From: Muribaculaceae bacterium
GTDB lineage: Bacteria > Bacteroidota > Bacteroidia > Bacteroidales > Muribaculaceae
Direction: 5' to 3'
DNA: 64,000 nucleotides
Assembly (NCBI GenBank): GCA_022510425.1
Contig: JAFLTO010000007.1
Location: forward strand, 62,001 to 126,000
Shown one piece after another: positions 1 to 7,875 of the stretch. Below the pieces are notes generated by a model. The model did no database searches and was not told the origin of the DNA. It saw only the letters and a list, made by a program, of their open reading frames with translations. The position numbers were made by a program, and so were the translations under genes. Position 1 is the first letter of the stretch; each line of letters opens with the position of its first letter.

Positions 1-263
1 TAATGAACAATAGGCTGAATCAAGGTAAAGACCCTAATTTAAATTTCTATAGGGAAAGAAATGGTAAAGAAGTAGACATTTTGCAATCTACTCCGGAAGG
101 GTTAAAGGCTTATGAGGTGAAATCTTCAATCTCCTTTCATCCGGAATTTCTTAAAAATCTTGATTATCTTAAAACTGTTTTACCCGTGGCACCTGTAAGT
201 TCAACAGTTATTTATGATGGAGAATCTTATCCACCTTTAGCCGAAAATATCAGGAACATTTAG
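1..263 (+). CDS. DUF4143-type ATPase, C-terminal fragment (5' end outside window)
   Basis: The visible part is about 86 residues and the frame is open to the left edge, so the gene starts outside the window. The stretch FYRERNGKEVDIL followed by YEVKSS and a short hydrophobic strand VIYDGE is the pattern of the C-terminal DUF4143 domain, a PD-(D/E)XK-like fold found behind an AAA+ ATPase module in many Bacteroidales. The acidic residue, the E of YEVK and the K correspond to the nuclease-like core of the family. The complete protein would be near 380-400 residues, so only the tail is here. The gene is convergent with the toxin-like gene that ends at 322. Its physiological role is unknown. Confidence 0.7.
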   Translation, partial: MNNRLNQGKDPNLNFYRERNGKEVDILQSTPEGLKAYEVKSSISFHPEFLKNLDYLKTVLPVAPVSSTVIYDGESYPPLAENIRNI

Positions 264-321
264 TTCCTAAATTGCTTTGCGATGAAATCAAATGGCAAGC
301 CGAAGAAATCCTGAAACGATA

Positions 322-1020
322 TCAACCGAAATGATTCTTTATATTTATGGCATTGGCCACTCCACCCCGATGTTTGAATGCGATATGAATTGGCCGGTAT
401 ACTAATCGCATTGTACGGCAGTTAGAGTCTTCATGAGGCACAAGATTCATGGCGTTCCTCCATTCCCAGAAATCTTCCGGATTACCGGTTTCTTTAGCCC
501 ATTTGCTAATTGCTGATTTCAGATTTGGCACCATTCTCATTTGTGCTATTTCCTGAAGACTGCTGGGACTTCCTCCCCTTTTCTGAATATTATCCGAAGA
601 GAGAGAATCGTAAAGATCGGAGATATCCACAATAGATCCGGGAAAGGTAACTTTATTGAAATCCGGGCTACCGTGTTCATCGTAAGTGCATTGAGTAAAA
701 CCTTGTTCAGCACATTCTCTATAATTGGGATGTGATGATTTGAGTCGGCATGTCATTTCTCCTGGTCCAATCCATTCAGCATGACTTTTCGGCACTGGAT
801 TCCAGAGAGTCCATTTATCCTCTAAGGCTTCCCAAGTATTTGGTTTCAAAGCCTTCTCCAGTTCCTCGTATTTAGCCCTGTCTTCCTTATAAAGCCGGTC
901 AAGTTCAATCCTTATCTTTTCAAGAATAGCATATTTATCAGCTACCTTCCCGGGAGCATAAAGTTTCTTCTCCCAATCCAAGATCTTATTTTTCCAGTCA
1001 CTATTTGCAAACCAAAGCAT
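322..1020 (-). CDS. HNH/Endo VII-like toxin-type protein
   Basis: This 232-aa soluble protein has no signal peptide. Its C-terminal half looks like the nuclease domains of bacterial polymorphic toxins. HGSPDF at residues 116-121 matches the G-x-PDF strand that opens many HNH/Endo VII toxin domains. LVPHED at 193-198, then H212 and HRGG at 217-220, match the His-rich zinc-finger nuclease core (PHE, IH, H-x-GG). The N-terminal 110 residues are helical and unrecognised. It starts 2 nt after the stop of the 76-aa protein upstream and is the last gene of its operon, a common place for an effector. No obvious immunity gene follows. Assignment to the HNH superfamily rests on motif reading only; catalytic activity is inference. 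Confidence 0.5.
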   Translation of the reverse strand: MLWFANSDWKNKILDWEKKLYAPGKVADKYAILEKIRIELDRLYKEDRAKYEELEKALKPNTWEALEDKWTLWNPVPKSHAEWIGPGEMTCRLKSSHPNYRECAEQGFTQCTYDEHGSPDFNKVTFPGSIVDISDLYDSLSSDNIQKRGGSPSSLQEIAQMRMVPNLKSAISKWAKETGNPEDFWEWRNAMNLVPHEDSNCRTMRLVYRPIHIAFKHRGGVANAINIKNHFG

Positions 1021-1022
1021 AA

Positions 1023-1253
1023 TCAGTCAAGCGGTCTAAAATCGAAATCAATCGGCATACACCCACATTTCTTATAATCGAAATTATAAATTCTTTTATA
1101 AGTTTCAATTATATCATCAATAGACCCACTATTGAAAGGATTGTTAGTATAATTTTTTGTAGTGACCACTACTCTCATAGCAGGAGAAAGGGACTCACCA
1201 TTTATCTGTCTTACCTTCTTAGGAACAATTTCCCATACTTTATGCATTGCCAT
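1023..1253 (-). CDS. Small conserved protein, copy 1 of a duplicated gene
   Basis: This 76-aa protein is of unknown function. It is nearly identical to the 73-aa product at 4119-4340. The first 32 residues after the MA extension are the same in both, and so is the block from IIETYKR to the end apart from one R/K change. Only about 14 central residues differ. The C-terminus carries a CGC motif followed by an acidic PIDFDF segment. The stop lies 2 nt before the HNH-like gene and the start 4 nt after the DUF4112-like gene, so the three are cotranscribed. A specificity, adaptor or immunity-type role is possible but nothing in the sequence proves one. Confidence 0.7.
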   Translation of the reverse strand: MAMHKVWEIVPKKVRQINGESLSPAMRVVVTTKNYTNNPFNSGSIDDIIETYKRIYNFDYKKCGCMPIDFDFRPLD

Positions 1254-1257
1254 AATG

Positions 1258-1806
1258 TTAAAAAATAGAAGAAAATAATCCGTGAAACCAATTATAAATT
1301 GAAACTAATAAATTGAACAAGGCCCAGATAAGCACACCCAATACAATAAGCATTACAGAACCCCATGCGGCACTTTTGTTTATCTGAGAGATGGTCTCAC
1401 TATCGCCTTCTACATATCCCACAATCCAACGTGCCGCTTTCTTATTGGTTTTATAAAACGCATCCACAATATCTCCCACCCCAGGAATTATACCACATAA
1501 AACGTCCAAGACAGTGATATAAAAAATGGCTAGGGTCAATTTAAAGGATTTTACCTTAAACATTGCCACATAAAGAGCCGGAAGAGCAGCTAAAGATGAT
1601 ATTATATCGCCAACACCCGGAATCACCATACCAACAATAGGATCTAAGAACCAATCGTCATATTTTTTAGCCAAATAAACAAGATTGAAAGCTGAAGATT
1701 CTGTTATATTATCTTGATACTCTTCTTCCTCCTTAAAATATCCTTCCACTACTGAAGCCATATTAGTGAAATTGGATATATCTATTTTTTCTATTACCTT
1801 TCCCAT
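1258..1806 (-). CDS. DUF4112-like membrane protein
   Basis: The 182-aa protein has a soluble N-terminus of about 50 residues and then the internally repeated hydrophobic signature IPGVGDI at about residues 62-68 and again at 107-113. The second copy is followed by DAFYKTNKK. This doubled IPGVGD with a following D-x-x-(F/Y)-K-x-N is the DUF4112 pattern. A further hydrophobic stretch fills the last 35 residues, giving three or four membrane segments. DUF4112 proteins are inner-membrane proteins of unknown function. It is tightly packed between the 185-aa protein (1 nt gap) and the small duplicated protein (4 nt gap), so it belongs to the same transcription unit as the HNH-like toxin candidate. 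Confidence 0.65.
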   Translation of the reverse strand: MGKVIEKIDISNFTNMASVVEGYFKEEEEYQDNITESSAFNLVYLAKKYDDWFLDPIVGMVIPGVGDIISSLAALPALYVAMFKVKSFKLTLAIFYITVLDVLCGIIPGVGDIVDAFYKTNKKAARWIVGYVEGDSETISQINKSAAWGSVMLIVLGVLIWALFNLLVSIYNWFHGLFSSIF

Positions 1807-1807
1807 C

Positions 1808-2365
1808 TTAAATAGCTTTTCTTTTCAAAGTAAGTTTTGATGGCAAATCTTTCTTGCCCCACGTGCCATCATATTCGTAAATTTCATCTTCGATATTTGT
1901 TGAAGCCGGATGAAGGCGCCATATTGACTTAGTTTTATTATTTTCATGGCCGAGTTGAATTACAAGATCACCGGTTGATGCATCTACATTCCCATTCAAA
2001 TCCAGTTTTGTGCCATTTTCATTATGATATCTTCCGGCAACCTGACCTTGTGGAGTCAGGAATAATTCCACCTCCACATTATGATTGCTGATATATCCTC
2101 TACCCTCGTATATTACATTTTCTGCTTCAATTTTTTTCTTATAATTATTCCATTTTTTATCACTTCCAAACTGATATTCGGTAGGTTCATACATAGAATT
2201 ATCTTTAACGGGTAACCCCTTTATGGATTGTGATATCACATCATTAGACTTAGAATTTTCTTTTGCGGCATCCATTCTTTGCCATATTCCAAGAGCTGCC
2301 ACAATTACAATTACAAAGAAGAATTGTAAGTTAGCTCTACGAATCACCTTTAAAGTATTAACCAT
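1808..2365 (-). CDS. Membrane-anchored beta-rich protein, unknown function
   Basis: This 185-aa protein has one N-terminal membrane anchor at about residues 12-28 (FFFVIVIVAALGIW). A polar linker follows, then a beta-rich domain from about residue 85: YEGRGYI, VEVELFLTPQG, VAGRYHNENG, and near the end YDGTWGKK. The alternating strand pattern with WxG-like turns recalls small lipocalin-like barrels that report on a ligand, but I cannot assign a family. It follows the coiled-coil gene by 2 nt and precedes the DUF4112 gene by 1 nt. The soluble domain is expected on the outer face of the inner membrane, assuming the usual N-in topology. Confidence 0.55.
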   Translation of the reverse strand: MVNTLKVIRRANLQFFFVIVIVAALGIWQRMDAAKENSKSNDVISQSIKGLPVKDNSMYEPTEYQFGSDKKWNNYKKKIEAENVIYEGRGYISNHNVEVELFLTPQGQVAGRYHNENGTKLDLNGNVDASTGDLVIQLGHENNKTKSIWRLHPASTNIEDEIYEYDGTWGKKDLPSKLTLKRKAI

Positions 2366-2367
2366 AC

Positions 2368-2823
2368 TTAATATTGTGGAATTAATTTTGCAATCAACGA
2401 ATTCAATGAATTATTTGTGATTTCAATCAGAGACATCATCGCCTCCTGGCGTTGAAGACTATTATCGGAGATATCCGTGCTGATAAGCTCCATACTTTTA
2501 TCCATAAGTTTATCCATACGGTCATGGCATCTTTCAAATTGCTTCTCAAGAATTGGCAAAGATTTTTCGTATATCTGGATATCACGTTGAGCTTTAATCA
2601 TCAATGCATCGATAGCTCGTTCCATACGTGCAGTTTCAAGTTCAACCTGTGCTGAAATTTCCTTAATATGCACTATTGTACCGGTAATATTATCAACAAC
2701 TCCTGACACTTTATTGAGCATGCGTTCCGCACATTCTCCTAATTGTTTGTAATCTTCAATGGTTGCGGGCACACCGGGTCGTTCTATACGTTCCAAAACT
2801 TTTTCGTCTTCAAAATTTTCCAT
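2368..2823 (-). CDS. Helical coiled-coil protein, unknown function
   Basis: The 151-aa protein is almost entirely alpha-helical, with long heptad-like runs between about residues 40 and 125 (for example VELETARMERAIDALM and KQFERCHDRMDKLMDK). It has no signal peptide or membrane segment. It follows the 391-aa membrane protein by 20 nt and runs into the 185-aa gene with a 2-nt gap, so it is part of the 4019-322 operon. The composition suggests a scaffold or oligomerisation partner of the neighbouring membrane proteins; this is inference from helix content and gene order only. Confidence 0.55.
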   Translation of the reverse strand: MENFEDEKVLERIERPGVPATIEDYKQLGECAERMLNKVSGVVDNITGTIVHIKEISAQVELETARMERAIDALMIKAQRDIQIYEKSLPILEKQFERCHDRMDKLMDKSMELISTDISDNSLQRQEAMMSLIEITNNSLNSLIAKLIPQY

Positions 2824-2843
2824 ATTATTGTAGATTTAGATAT

Positions 2844-4019
2844 TTAATTAAAAAATGCTTTAAGGGATGCGGTAAGAGCATCTTTCCGTGTGTAATCAAT
2901 TTCAGGTTGATATACTTTGCCACAATAAGATTCAATTGATTCATCTGTGGCCGAAACTGCCTCTATGGTATTTGTAACATGTGTTATCCTTACCTTCTTT
3001 AAACTACTCTTAGTGATCCTGTAAATGGCTATGGCACCTAAAATTCCTAAATTAAGTCCCCAGATAGGATTTGGCACAAGAAATACACATAATAAAACCA
3101 AAATTCCCACAAAAATCCATGCATTGCGAATTATTTTACGTTCGGGATCGAATAGCAATCTGTCAAGAAGCGGAGTCACCTGATTCAAATAATATGGTAT
3201 ACCGGAATTTTGAGATAGAAGGATTCTTATGGGGAAGTTAGACCTCTCAAAATCAATTTGCACCAAAGTATCTTTTAATGAATAAACGGTAAGTTGGGGA
3301 TCTGAAAGAAGCATTATTTGTGCACCCGATAAAAGGCCATCAGAGTCGGCAGCTTGTTCCAAGGCATTATAATGGTTGTTTTTCCCAAACAAATCATTTA
3401 AAATCATATCATTGACGATATAATAATCAGTACGTGTCTGGCCGGAAGTTTGCCTATTGTTTATCCATGCCGAATATTCTGCTTTCAGGTAACCGCATAA
3501 GTTAAGTATGAATAAATTAGTGCGATAAAGCACAAGATATCTTAAGAGTAAATTAGAGACTCTTTCGATTTTATCTTTCCCTTCAGATCTAAGGTCATAT
3601 TTATTGGCCGCTACTGTCTTAAACAAGTTTTTAACTCGAATAAATGTCTTATCTGATTCGGATAAAGCTTTATCAATTTTAGACATATTGAGTTCGGCAA
3701 TACTCCTTTTAGTTGCCATAAAACGATCGAGCATCTTGTTGTGTTCTCTTACGGCTTTCCACTCTCCAAATGCTTCAAGCGTCCTTGCACCAATCTCTGC
3801 GGCCAAATACATTTTATTGGCAGTAGAATCTTTTACACTTAAAATATCTATTGCAGCCGATATACTCGTCTTCACAACTTTAGCATACCCCTTGTAGATC
3901 TCCGGGATTTCTCTTCCGAGCATTTCCAACTGGGGCATTATTTCAGTTTCAAGGCTTTTTACATTAGCTAAAAGTTGTTCGTATTCCTGCAGATTTCCTA
4001 TATTTTGATTGTATTCCAT
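2844..4019 (-). CDS. Helical protein with C-terminal membrane hairpin, unknown
   Basis: This 391-aa protein has a long soluble helical region (residues 1-290, including a coiled-coil-like start EYEQLLANVKSLETEI). Two membrane segments follow at about 297-316 and 320-338 (WIFVGILVLLCVFLV, then a Gly-rich second segment), and a cytosolic C-terminal tail of about 50 residues. It is the first gene of a six-gene minus-strand unit. Its promoter has a good TATATTTG -7 box at 4037-4044, preceded by a palindromic operator shared with two other genes of the island. I do not recognise the family. The shape of a large cytosolic domain with a terminal hairpin resembles many effector or sensor proteins of defence-type operons, which is only an analogy. 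Confidence 0.6.
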   Translation of the reverse strand: MEYNQNIGNLQEYEQLLANVKSLETEIMPQLEMLGREIPEIYKGYAKVVKTSISAAIDILSVKDSTANKMYLAAEIGARTLEAFGEWKAVREHNKMLDRFMATKRSIAELNMSKIDKALSESDKTFIRVKNLFKTVAANKYDLRSEGKDKIERVSNLLLRYLVLYRTNLFILNLCGYLKAEYSAWINNRQTSGQTRTDYYIVNDMILNDLFGKNNHYNALEQAADSDGLLSGAQIMLLSDPQLTVYSLKDTLVQIDFERSNFPIRILLSQNSGIPYYLNQVTPLLDRLLFDPERKIIRNAWIFVGILVLLCVFLVPNPIWGLNLGILGAIAIYRITKSSLKKVRITHVTNTIEAVSATDESIESYCGKVYQPEIDYTRKDALTASLKAFFN

Positions 4020-4036
4020 TTTTATAAAAATATTGG

Positions 4037-4075
4037 CAAATATAATCTAAAATTATGCCAAATGATGACATAATT
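4037..4075 (-). promoter_or_regulatory. Promoter plus palindromic operator, site 1
   Basis: Read on the minus strand, TGTC-N7-GGCA is followed by TAA, exactly 8 nt, then the -7 box TATATTTG (4044-4037). The dyad extends to a 10-bp palindrome arm, AATTATGCCA against TGACATAATT (4051-4060 and 4066-4075, one mismatch). It sits where the -33 region should be, 14-18 nt upstream of the 2844-4019 start. The same arrangement occurs twice at 9685-9782. Confidence 0.75.
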
Positions 4076-4116
4076 AAAATAAAAATGCTATTAATCTAAA
4101 AATCAGAATTGTCTTT

Positions 4117-4350
4117 TTTCAGTCAAGAGGTTTAAAATCAAAATCAATCGGCATACACCCACATTTCTTATAATCGAAATTATAAATTCTTTTATAAGTT
4201 TCAATAATTTCTTCCGCACCATTATAGAAAGGATTACCAACGAAATTTTTTGTGGTGACCACAACTCTCATAGCGGGAGAAAGGGACTCTCCATTTATCT
4301 GTCTTACCTTCTTGGGAACAATCTCCCAAACTTTATGCATTGCAATAATG
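4117..4350. repeat. Direct repeat of 1021-1260 (duplicated gene)
   Basis: About 230 bp repeat the segment at 1021-1260 in the same orientation, with a fully identical block of more than 60 bp covering the 3' part of the gene (about 1045-1106 and 4141-4202). Similarity ends at CAG just past the stop on one side and near CATTGCMATAATGTTA on the other. The copies are 3.1 kb apart and could recombine, deleting everything between them. Confidence 0.85.
4119..4340 (-). CDS. Small conserved protein, copy 2 of a duplicated gene
   Basis: This 73-aa protein is the near twin of the product at 1023-1253, differing mainly in a short central segment (NFVGNPFYNGAEE here, NYTNNPFNSGSIDD there). It follows the Ntn hydrolase gene by 10 nt, so it closes the 8442-4119 unit. 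No partner gene follows directly; instead there is a 99-nt gap with the operator and promoter of the next unit. Nucleotide identity between the copies stops within a few bases of both gene ends, so the gene itself is the duplicated unit. The CGC motif near the C-terminus is kept. Function unknown. Confidence 0.7.
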   Translation of the reverse strand: MHKVWEIVPKKVRQINGESLSPAMRVVVTTKNFVGNPFYNGAEEIIETYKRIYNFDYKKCGCMPIDFDFKPLD

Positions 4351-5598
4351 TTATGTTAAATTAAAATGTTTAATCCATCTAAAACCAGCTGTTTTAGTTA
4401 TGATTGCCACTTCTATTGGCCCACCAACGGATTCTTCTGAAGAAGAAATATGTCTTTGAAGATTTGTTACAGCAATCAAGTTTTCAGCCATTTTAGCCAT
4501 CTCTTCAAGATTAAAGAAATCTAATGCGGTTACTACTCCGCTTATGAAATTTTCATGAATAAAATTATCGATTCTTTCAATGTATCTTTCATGAATCTTT
4601 TCGTAAGTAAGGTCTTTAATTTTTTTAATGATGTTTGGCGAGACCTTTTCTTTTTCGAGAAGTGCGGTTATATCTCCTATAACTCCCTCTTCCAATTCAA
4701 TGGTTGCGTCTCGATATTCCTGATCTGACTGTGGAGAGACTCCTTTCATCAAGGTTATCATAACGTCAGTCTGGGCAAATGGTCTGATTTCAGCACTTGA
4801 AGTATGTGAAATCTCACTAATATCTTCAATATTATATTTTAATTGTGTCCCCGTCATGCCTAGTACATAAATTCGTTGGGAAGCAGGAAAAATATCTTCT
4901 GACCCAAAACCAACAAAAATCAGTTCGCTTTGTTGTGGACCTGAAAAAGAATTGTTGATCAGATCTCTATGAAAAAAATCCAACAAATTATTCCATTCTT
5001 CCTCTGTTATACGGGGAAATTCCTCTCTCTTACGAGAAAAATACTCTTTGCTTGGCTCATAAACCTCTTTATAAAAATCTTTTATGGAAAAATCTTTAAG
5101 TCTTGGATTTATTTCATAGTCAGAAATTATCTCTTTTAATTCCTTAAAGGATTGCTCGTAACAGATACGAAAAACTTCTTCATTTGTTATTTCCGGATTG
5201 CTTTCTGTTACTTCATCATATTTTTTTTCGAAAATAGATCTGAAACTATCGGCCAATTGCTCAAATTCATTTTGATAGAAGACATTCTTAACCTCCTGAG
5301 TTTGTAACCTTTTTATTGATTTAAGATACTTTATAAAATCTTCCACATATCCCGTAAGTTTTGGAAATGTTTGATTCCCTCTCTCAGCTTTATAAAGTTC
5401 GAAAATTAGAGCCCAAGGAGTTGTAAGGAAGTTCAGATTATTACAGATCATCACACCGATTGGGTTTTTGTCGGAGAGTGGAAAAATCTTCTGTTCATTA
5501 TTATAAATCTTTGAACTTCCATTTCCGAAAACGGTCACAGCACTATCTGCTGCTATAGCAGCACCTCTCTTATTCAATACTCCAACTAAAGCCGTCAT
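4351..5598 (-). CDS. Divergent proteasome-type Ntn hydrolase
   Basis: This 415-aa protein begins MTALVGVLNKRGAAIAADS. Removal of Met would expose Thr1. Asp17 and a Lys at 36 of the mature chain then line up with the T1/D17/K33 triad of HslV and proteasome beta subunits (HslV: T-x-x-V-S-V, IAGDG, K33). KIFPL and GVMICNN continue the fold. From about 90 to 215 there is a helical insert absent from HslV. The core resumes with LIFVGFGSEDIFP, and near the end SVGGPIEVAIITKTAGFRW fits the last strands. No propeptide is needed. It overlaps the upstream membrane-protein gene by 4 nt, so the two are translationally coupled. Threonine-peptidase activity is inferred; substrate unknown. Confidence 0.7.
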   Translation of the reverse strand: MTALVGVLNKRGAAIAADSAVTVFGNGSSKIYNNEQKIFPLSDKNPIGVMICNNLNFLTTPWALIFELYKAERGNQTFPKLTGYVEDFIKYLKSIKRLQTQEVKNVFYQNEFEQLADSFRSIFEKKYDEVTESNPEITNEEVFRICYEQSFKELKEIISDYEINPRLKDFSIKDFYKEVYEPSKEYFSRKREEFPRITEEEWNNLLDFFHRDLINNSFSGPQQSELIFVGFGSEDIFPASQRIYVLGMTGTQLKYNIEDISEISHTSSAEIRPFAQTDVMITLMKGVSPQSDQEYRDATIELEEGVIGDITALLEKEKVSPNIIKKIKDLTYEKIHERYIERIDNFIHENFISGVVTALDFFNLEEMAKMAENLIAVTNLQRHISSSEESVGGPIEVAIITKTAGFRWIKHFNLT

Positions 5599-6338
5599 AA
5601 TTTTCTCATTTTAAAAAATGTAACTATTCCTATAATTAGAGGTACTAAAATGACTATCCATCCGGCAAGATCACCAATAAAATACCAGATTAACATAACT
5701 ACAAAGGAAAGTATTACAGCAAATATAGCACAACCATAATTAGCACCTTTTTCTGCACTATCCTCTATTTCTTTTTCTCTTCCTGATAGCCTATTTTTAA
5801 GATCTTTAATTCTATTTTGTTTTGTAGGATAGTATGACCGATAATTAATATCTTCTACTACTTTTAAAGGTATTTCTATTTCCTTCTTATAAGAATCATA
5901 TTTTTTATCTTCAAAATTATTACTCTCAAGCATTTCAAAGGCTCTATTTAATTTTATATAAGCGAGGGAATAATTATATAGAAAAATAATTTCCTGACTA
6001 TGGGAAAGGCCTGTTTCTTTTATTTCACTACAATAGTCTTTTAAGTTCCCCAATACAACGTTAGCATTAAAATAGTCACGGTTATCCACACACCTTTCAA
6101 TTTCGTTTGAAAGATTCTCACAATCCTTAATCAAAATTGAAGTTTTATGATTCTTTAGACTTGTGATAATACCAACAATACATTCGTTTTTTATATCAAT
6201 TTCTGATTTAATCGGTACAAGGCGTCCTTGAGACCTCTTATTTAAATTGAAAGTCCCGATTTCTTGTGCGGTTATGCCTTTATTTGTTACTTTCTTTTGT
6301 TGTAGTTCTCGTATTCGTATTAATTTCTCTTTATCCAT
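5595..6338 (-). CDS. Helical protein with C-terminal membrane hairpin, unknown
   Basis: This 247-aa protein has about 195 soluble, charged and helical residues. Two membrane segments then fill the C-terminus (about 202-221 and 223-243, ending KMRKL). It has no recognised domain. The last 4 nt overlap the Ntn hydrolase start, which implies coupled translation and probably a physical partnership: a membrane-held partner that could position the peptidase at the inner membrane. A 98-nt gap separates it from the TPR gene upstream; I see no TAnnTTTG box there, so it is likely cotranscribed from further upstream. The architecture resembles the 391-aa protein at 2844-4019 in miniature. Confidence 0.6.
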   Translation of the reverse strand: MDKEKLIRIRELQQKKVTNKGITAQEIGTFNLNKRSQGRLVPIKSEIDIKNECIVGIITSLKNHKTSILIKDCENLSNEIERCVDNRDYFNANVVLGNLKDYCSEIKETGLSHSQEIIFLYNYSLAYIKLNRAFEMLESNNFEDKKYDSYKKEIEIPLKVVEDINYRSYYPTKQNRIKDLKNRLSGREKEIEDSAEKGANYGCAIFAVILSFVVMLIWYFIGDLAGWIVILVPLIIGIVTFFKMRKL

Positions 6339-6436
6339 ATAATATATTCAGAAATAATTAATTATCTCCAACATATTTAATTACAATAAGACCCTAAAAT
6401 AGAGATAAGACTAAACTCTTAACTTATGAACTTCAT

Positions 6437-7864
6437 TTAAATACTATTCAATATCTTTTTTTCTATTTCCTGTGCCCTTTCAGAAGATATGTTTAAAGAT
6501 TTTGCCAGTTTATTCAAAAGTCTTCTCTCGCGTTCAGATATGACTCCGTCTTCTAATACCGCCTTCACTTCTTCAGCATACTCTTCTTCATCTTTGGTAA
6601 GAATATTAGGATTACATTGAGCCTCTAATTCTTGAGCTCTTTGCTCGCTTATACCTAGAGATTTACGTAATCTGTCAAGGATTCTTCTTTCCCTATCGGT
6701 GATAATACCATCTTGATAACATAATTTGAGTTCTTCGATGAATTCTTGTTCGAAGTCATTGGCTTTTCTTGAGGCTTCCCTTTGGTTAGTAGAATCGTTC
6801 TCTTCCTTATCAAATGTAAAATTAACTGATCCGGGAATTGTTTCTAAAGTCTCGTTAAACTCTTTTATTATATCTTCGAATAATTCTATAAGATCCGTGT
6901 CTTCTTCTGTTTTTGACAAAAGAGTCATTTGGTTTAAGATTCTTTTAGCCTCGGCTTGATCTTCATTTCTATTGTTTCCAATTACTGTATTACTCAGTAA
7001 TGCAGCCATTTGATTATTCATCAGATCATTCCAATAGAAGAAATCATAATTTTTATTGGGATCAGTAGCATAATGTTTCTCAATCTCAATTTTGGCTAAT
7101 TGATATTCACCTTTTTCCTTAAAACATTCTTTTCTCCACTCGTATTTCCTATATTCGAAGTCACACTCCTTTTCCTCTAATGACTCTATGTGAGAATCCT
7201 GAGCCAAATGCCTCATTTGATTCAAATCATTCTCTAATACCCCTAGATTCCATGAACTATAATCCGACTTAGCTTTTTCCTTTTCCAGATGAATGTCATA
7301 TAAGTATTTCCAATAATAGAAGTCCTTTTTCCCACTATCATATTTATTATAGAAAGCATTTAAAGCTGAAACTGCTCCTGAAAAATTCCTGTTTTCTGTT
7401 TGTCTTTCTATATTTTCTGTGGCGTTATCCCATGCATCCAGATATCTTTTCAGTTCTTTGGCACTTTCGAGTTCTTCTTTGATTGTGGCGGAATCCTCCG
7501 TACCTATAGGGCATGTGTTATAAGATTGCTGAAGATTATTGATAGCCAAATTTAAATTTTCAGTATCACCCATCTGGCGATATGCGTTACCTAAATAGTA
7601 ATAATAGATATAATCTTTAGTTTCGCCTTTATAACATTCTTTTATAAAATCTATGGCACCCTCATAATCACCTTCATTGATATACTCATTATAACTTTCT
7701 GCCAAAGGATGCGTAGTGTCATTATCATCATCTGAGGAGAAAAATCCTTTCACTCCTCGAGCCAAACTGCCTAAGTCTTCTACGGTGCCTCTTACACCTC
7801 TTTCTTGTACATATCCTTTACCAAATTCTTTGGCAAATTCTCCTGCGATTTTCCAAAAACTCAT
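6437..7864 (-). CDS. TPR protein with two C-terminal TerB-like modules
   Basis: This 475-aa cytosolic protein has three parts. An amphipathic N-terminal helix (FWKIAGEFAKEFGKGYV) is followed by TPR-like helix pairs over about residues 55-330 (for example YEGAIDFIKECY and YYYYLGNAYRQMGD). At the end are two copies of a 45-residue helical module at about 372-420 and 427-475. Each has the pattern DG-I/V-I-x-ER-x-LL-x-x-L-x-SL-x-IS-x-x-RA-x-E-x-E. This module resembles short TerB/DUF533-type helical domains seen in bacterial stress and defence proteins. It lies 11 nt after the membrane gene and upstream of the Ntn hydrolase pair. A scaffold or sensor role is likely; the exact function is not known. 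Confidence 0.6.
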   Translation of the reverse strand: MSFWKIAGEFAKEFGKGYVQERGVRGTVEDLGSLARGVKGFFSSDDDNDTTHPLAESYNEYINEGDYEGAIDFIKECYKGETKDYIYYYYLGNAYRQMGDTENLNLAINNLQQSYNTCPIGTEDSATIKEELESAKELKRYLDAWDNATENIERQTENRNFSGAVSALNAFYNKYDSGKKDFYYWKYLYDIHLEKEKAKSDYSSWNLGVLENDLNQMRHLAQDSHIESLEEKECDFEYRKYEWRKECFKEKGEYQLAKIEIEKHYATDPNKNYDFFYWNDLMNNQMAALLSNTVIGNNRNEDQAEAKRILNQMTLLSKTEEDTDLIELFEDIIKEFNETLETIPGSVNFTFDKEENDSTNQREASRKANDFEQEFIEELKLCYQDGIITDRERRILDRLRKSLGISEQRAQELEAQCNPNILTKDEEEYAEEVKAVLEDGVISERERRLLNKLAKSLNISSERAQEIEKKILNSI

Positions 7865-7875
7865 AATCTATTTTA

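Noticed and set aside
260-334. Coding-like tail in another frame after the DUF4143 stop (ending AEEILKRYQPK)
   Set aside because: Only 24 codons, no start, and no way to connect it to the upstream gene within the window.
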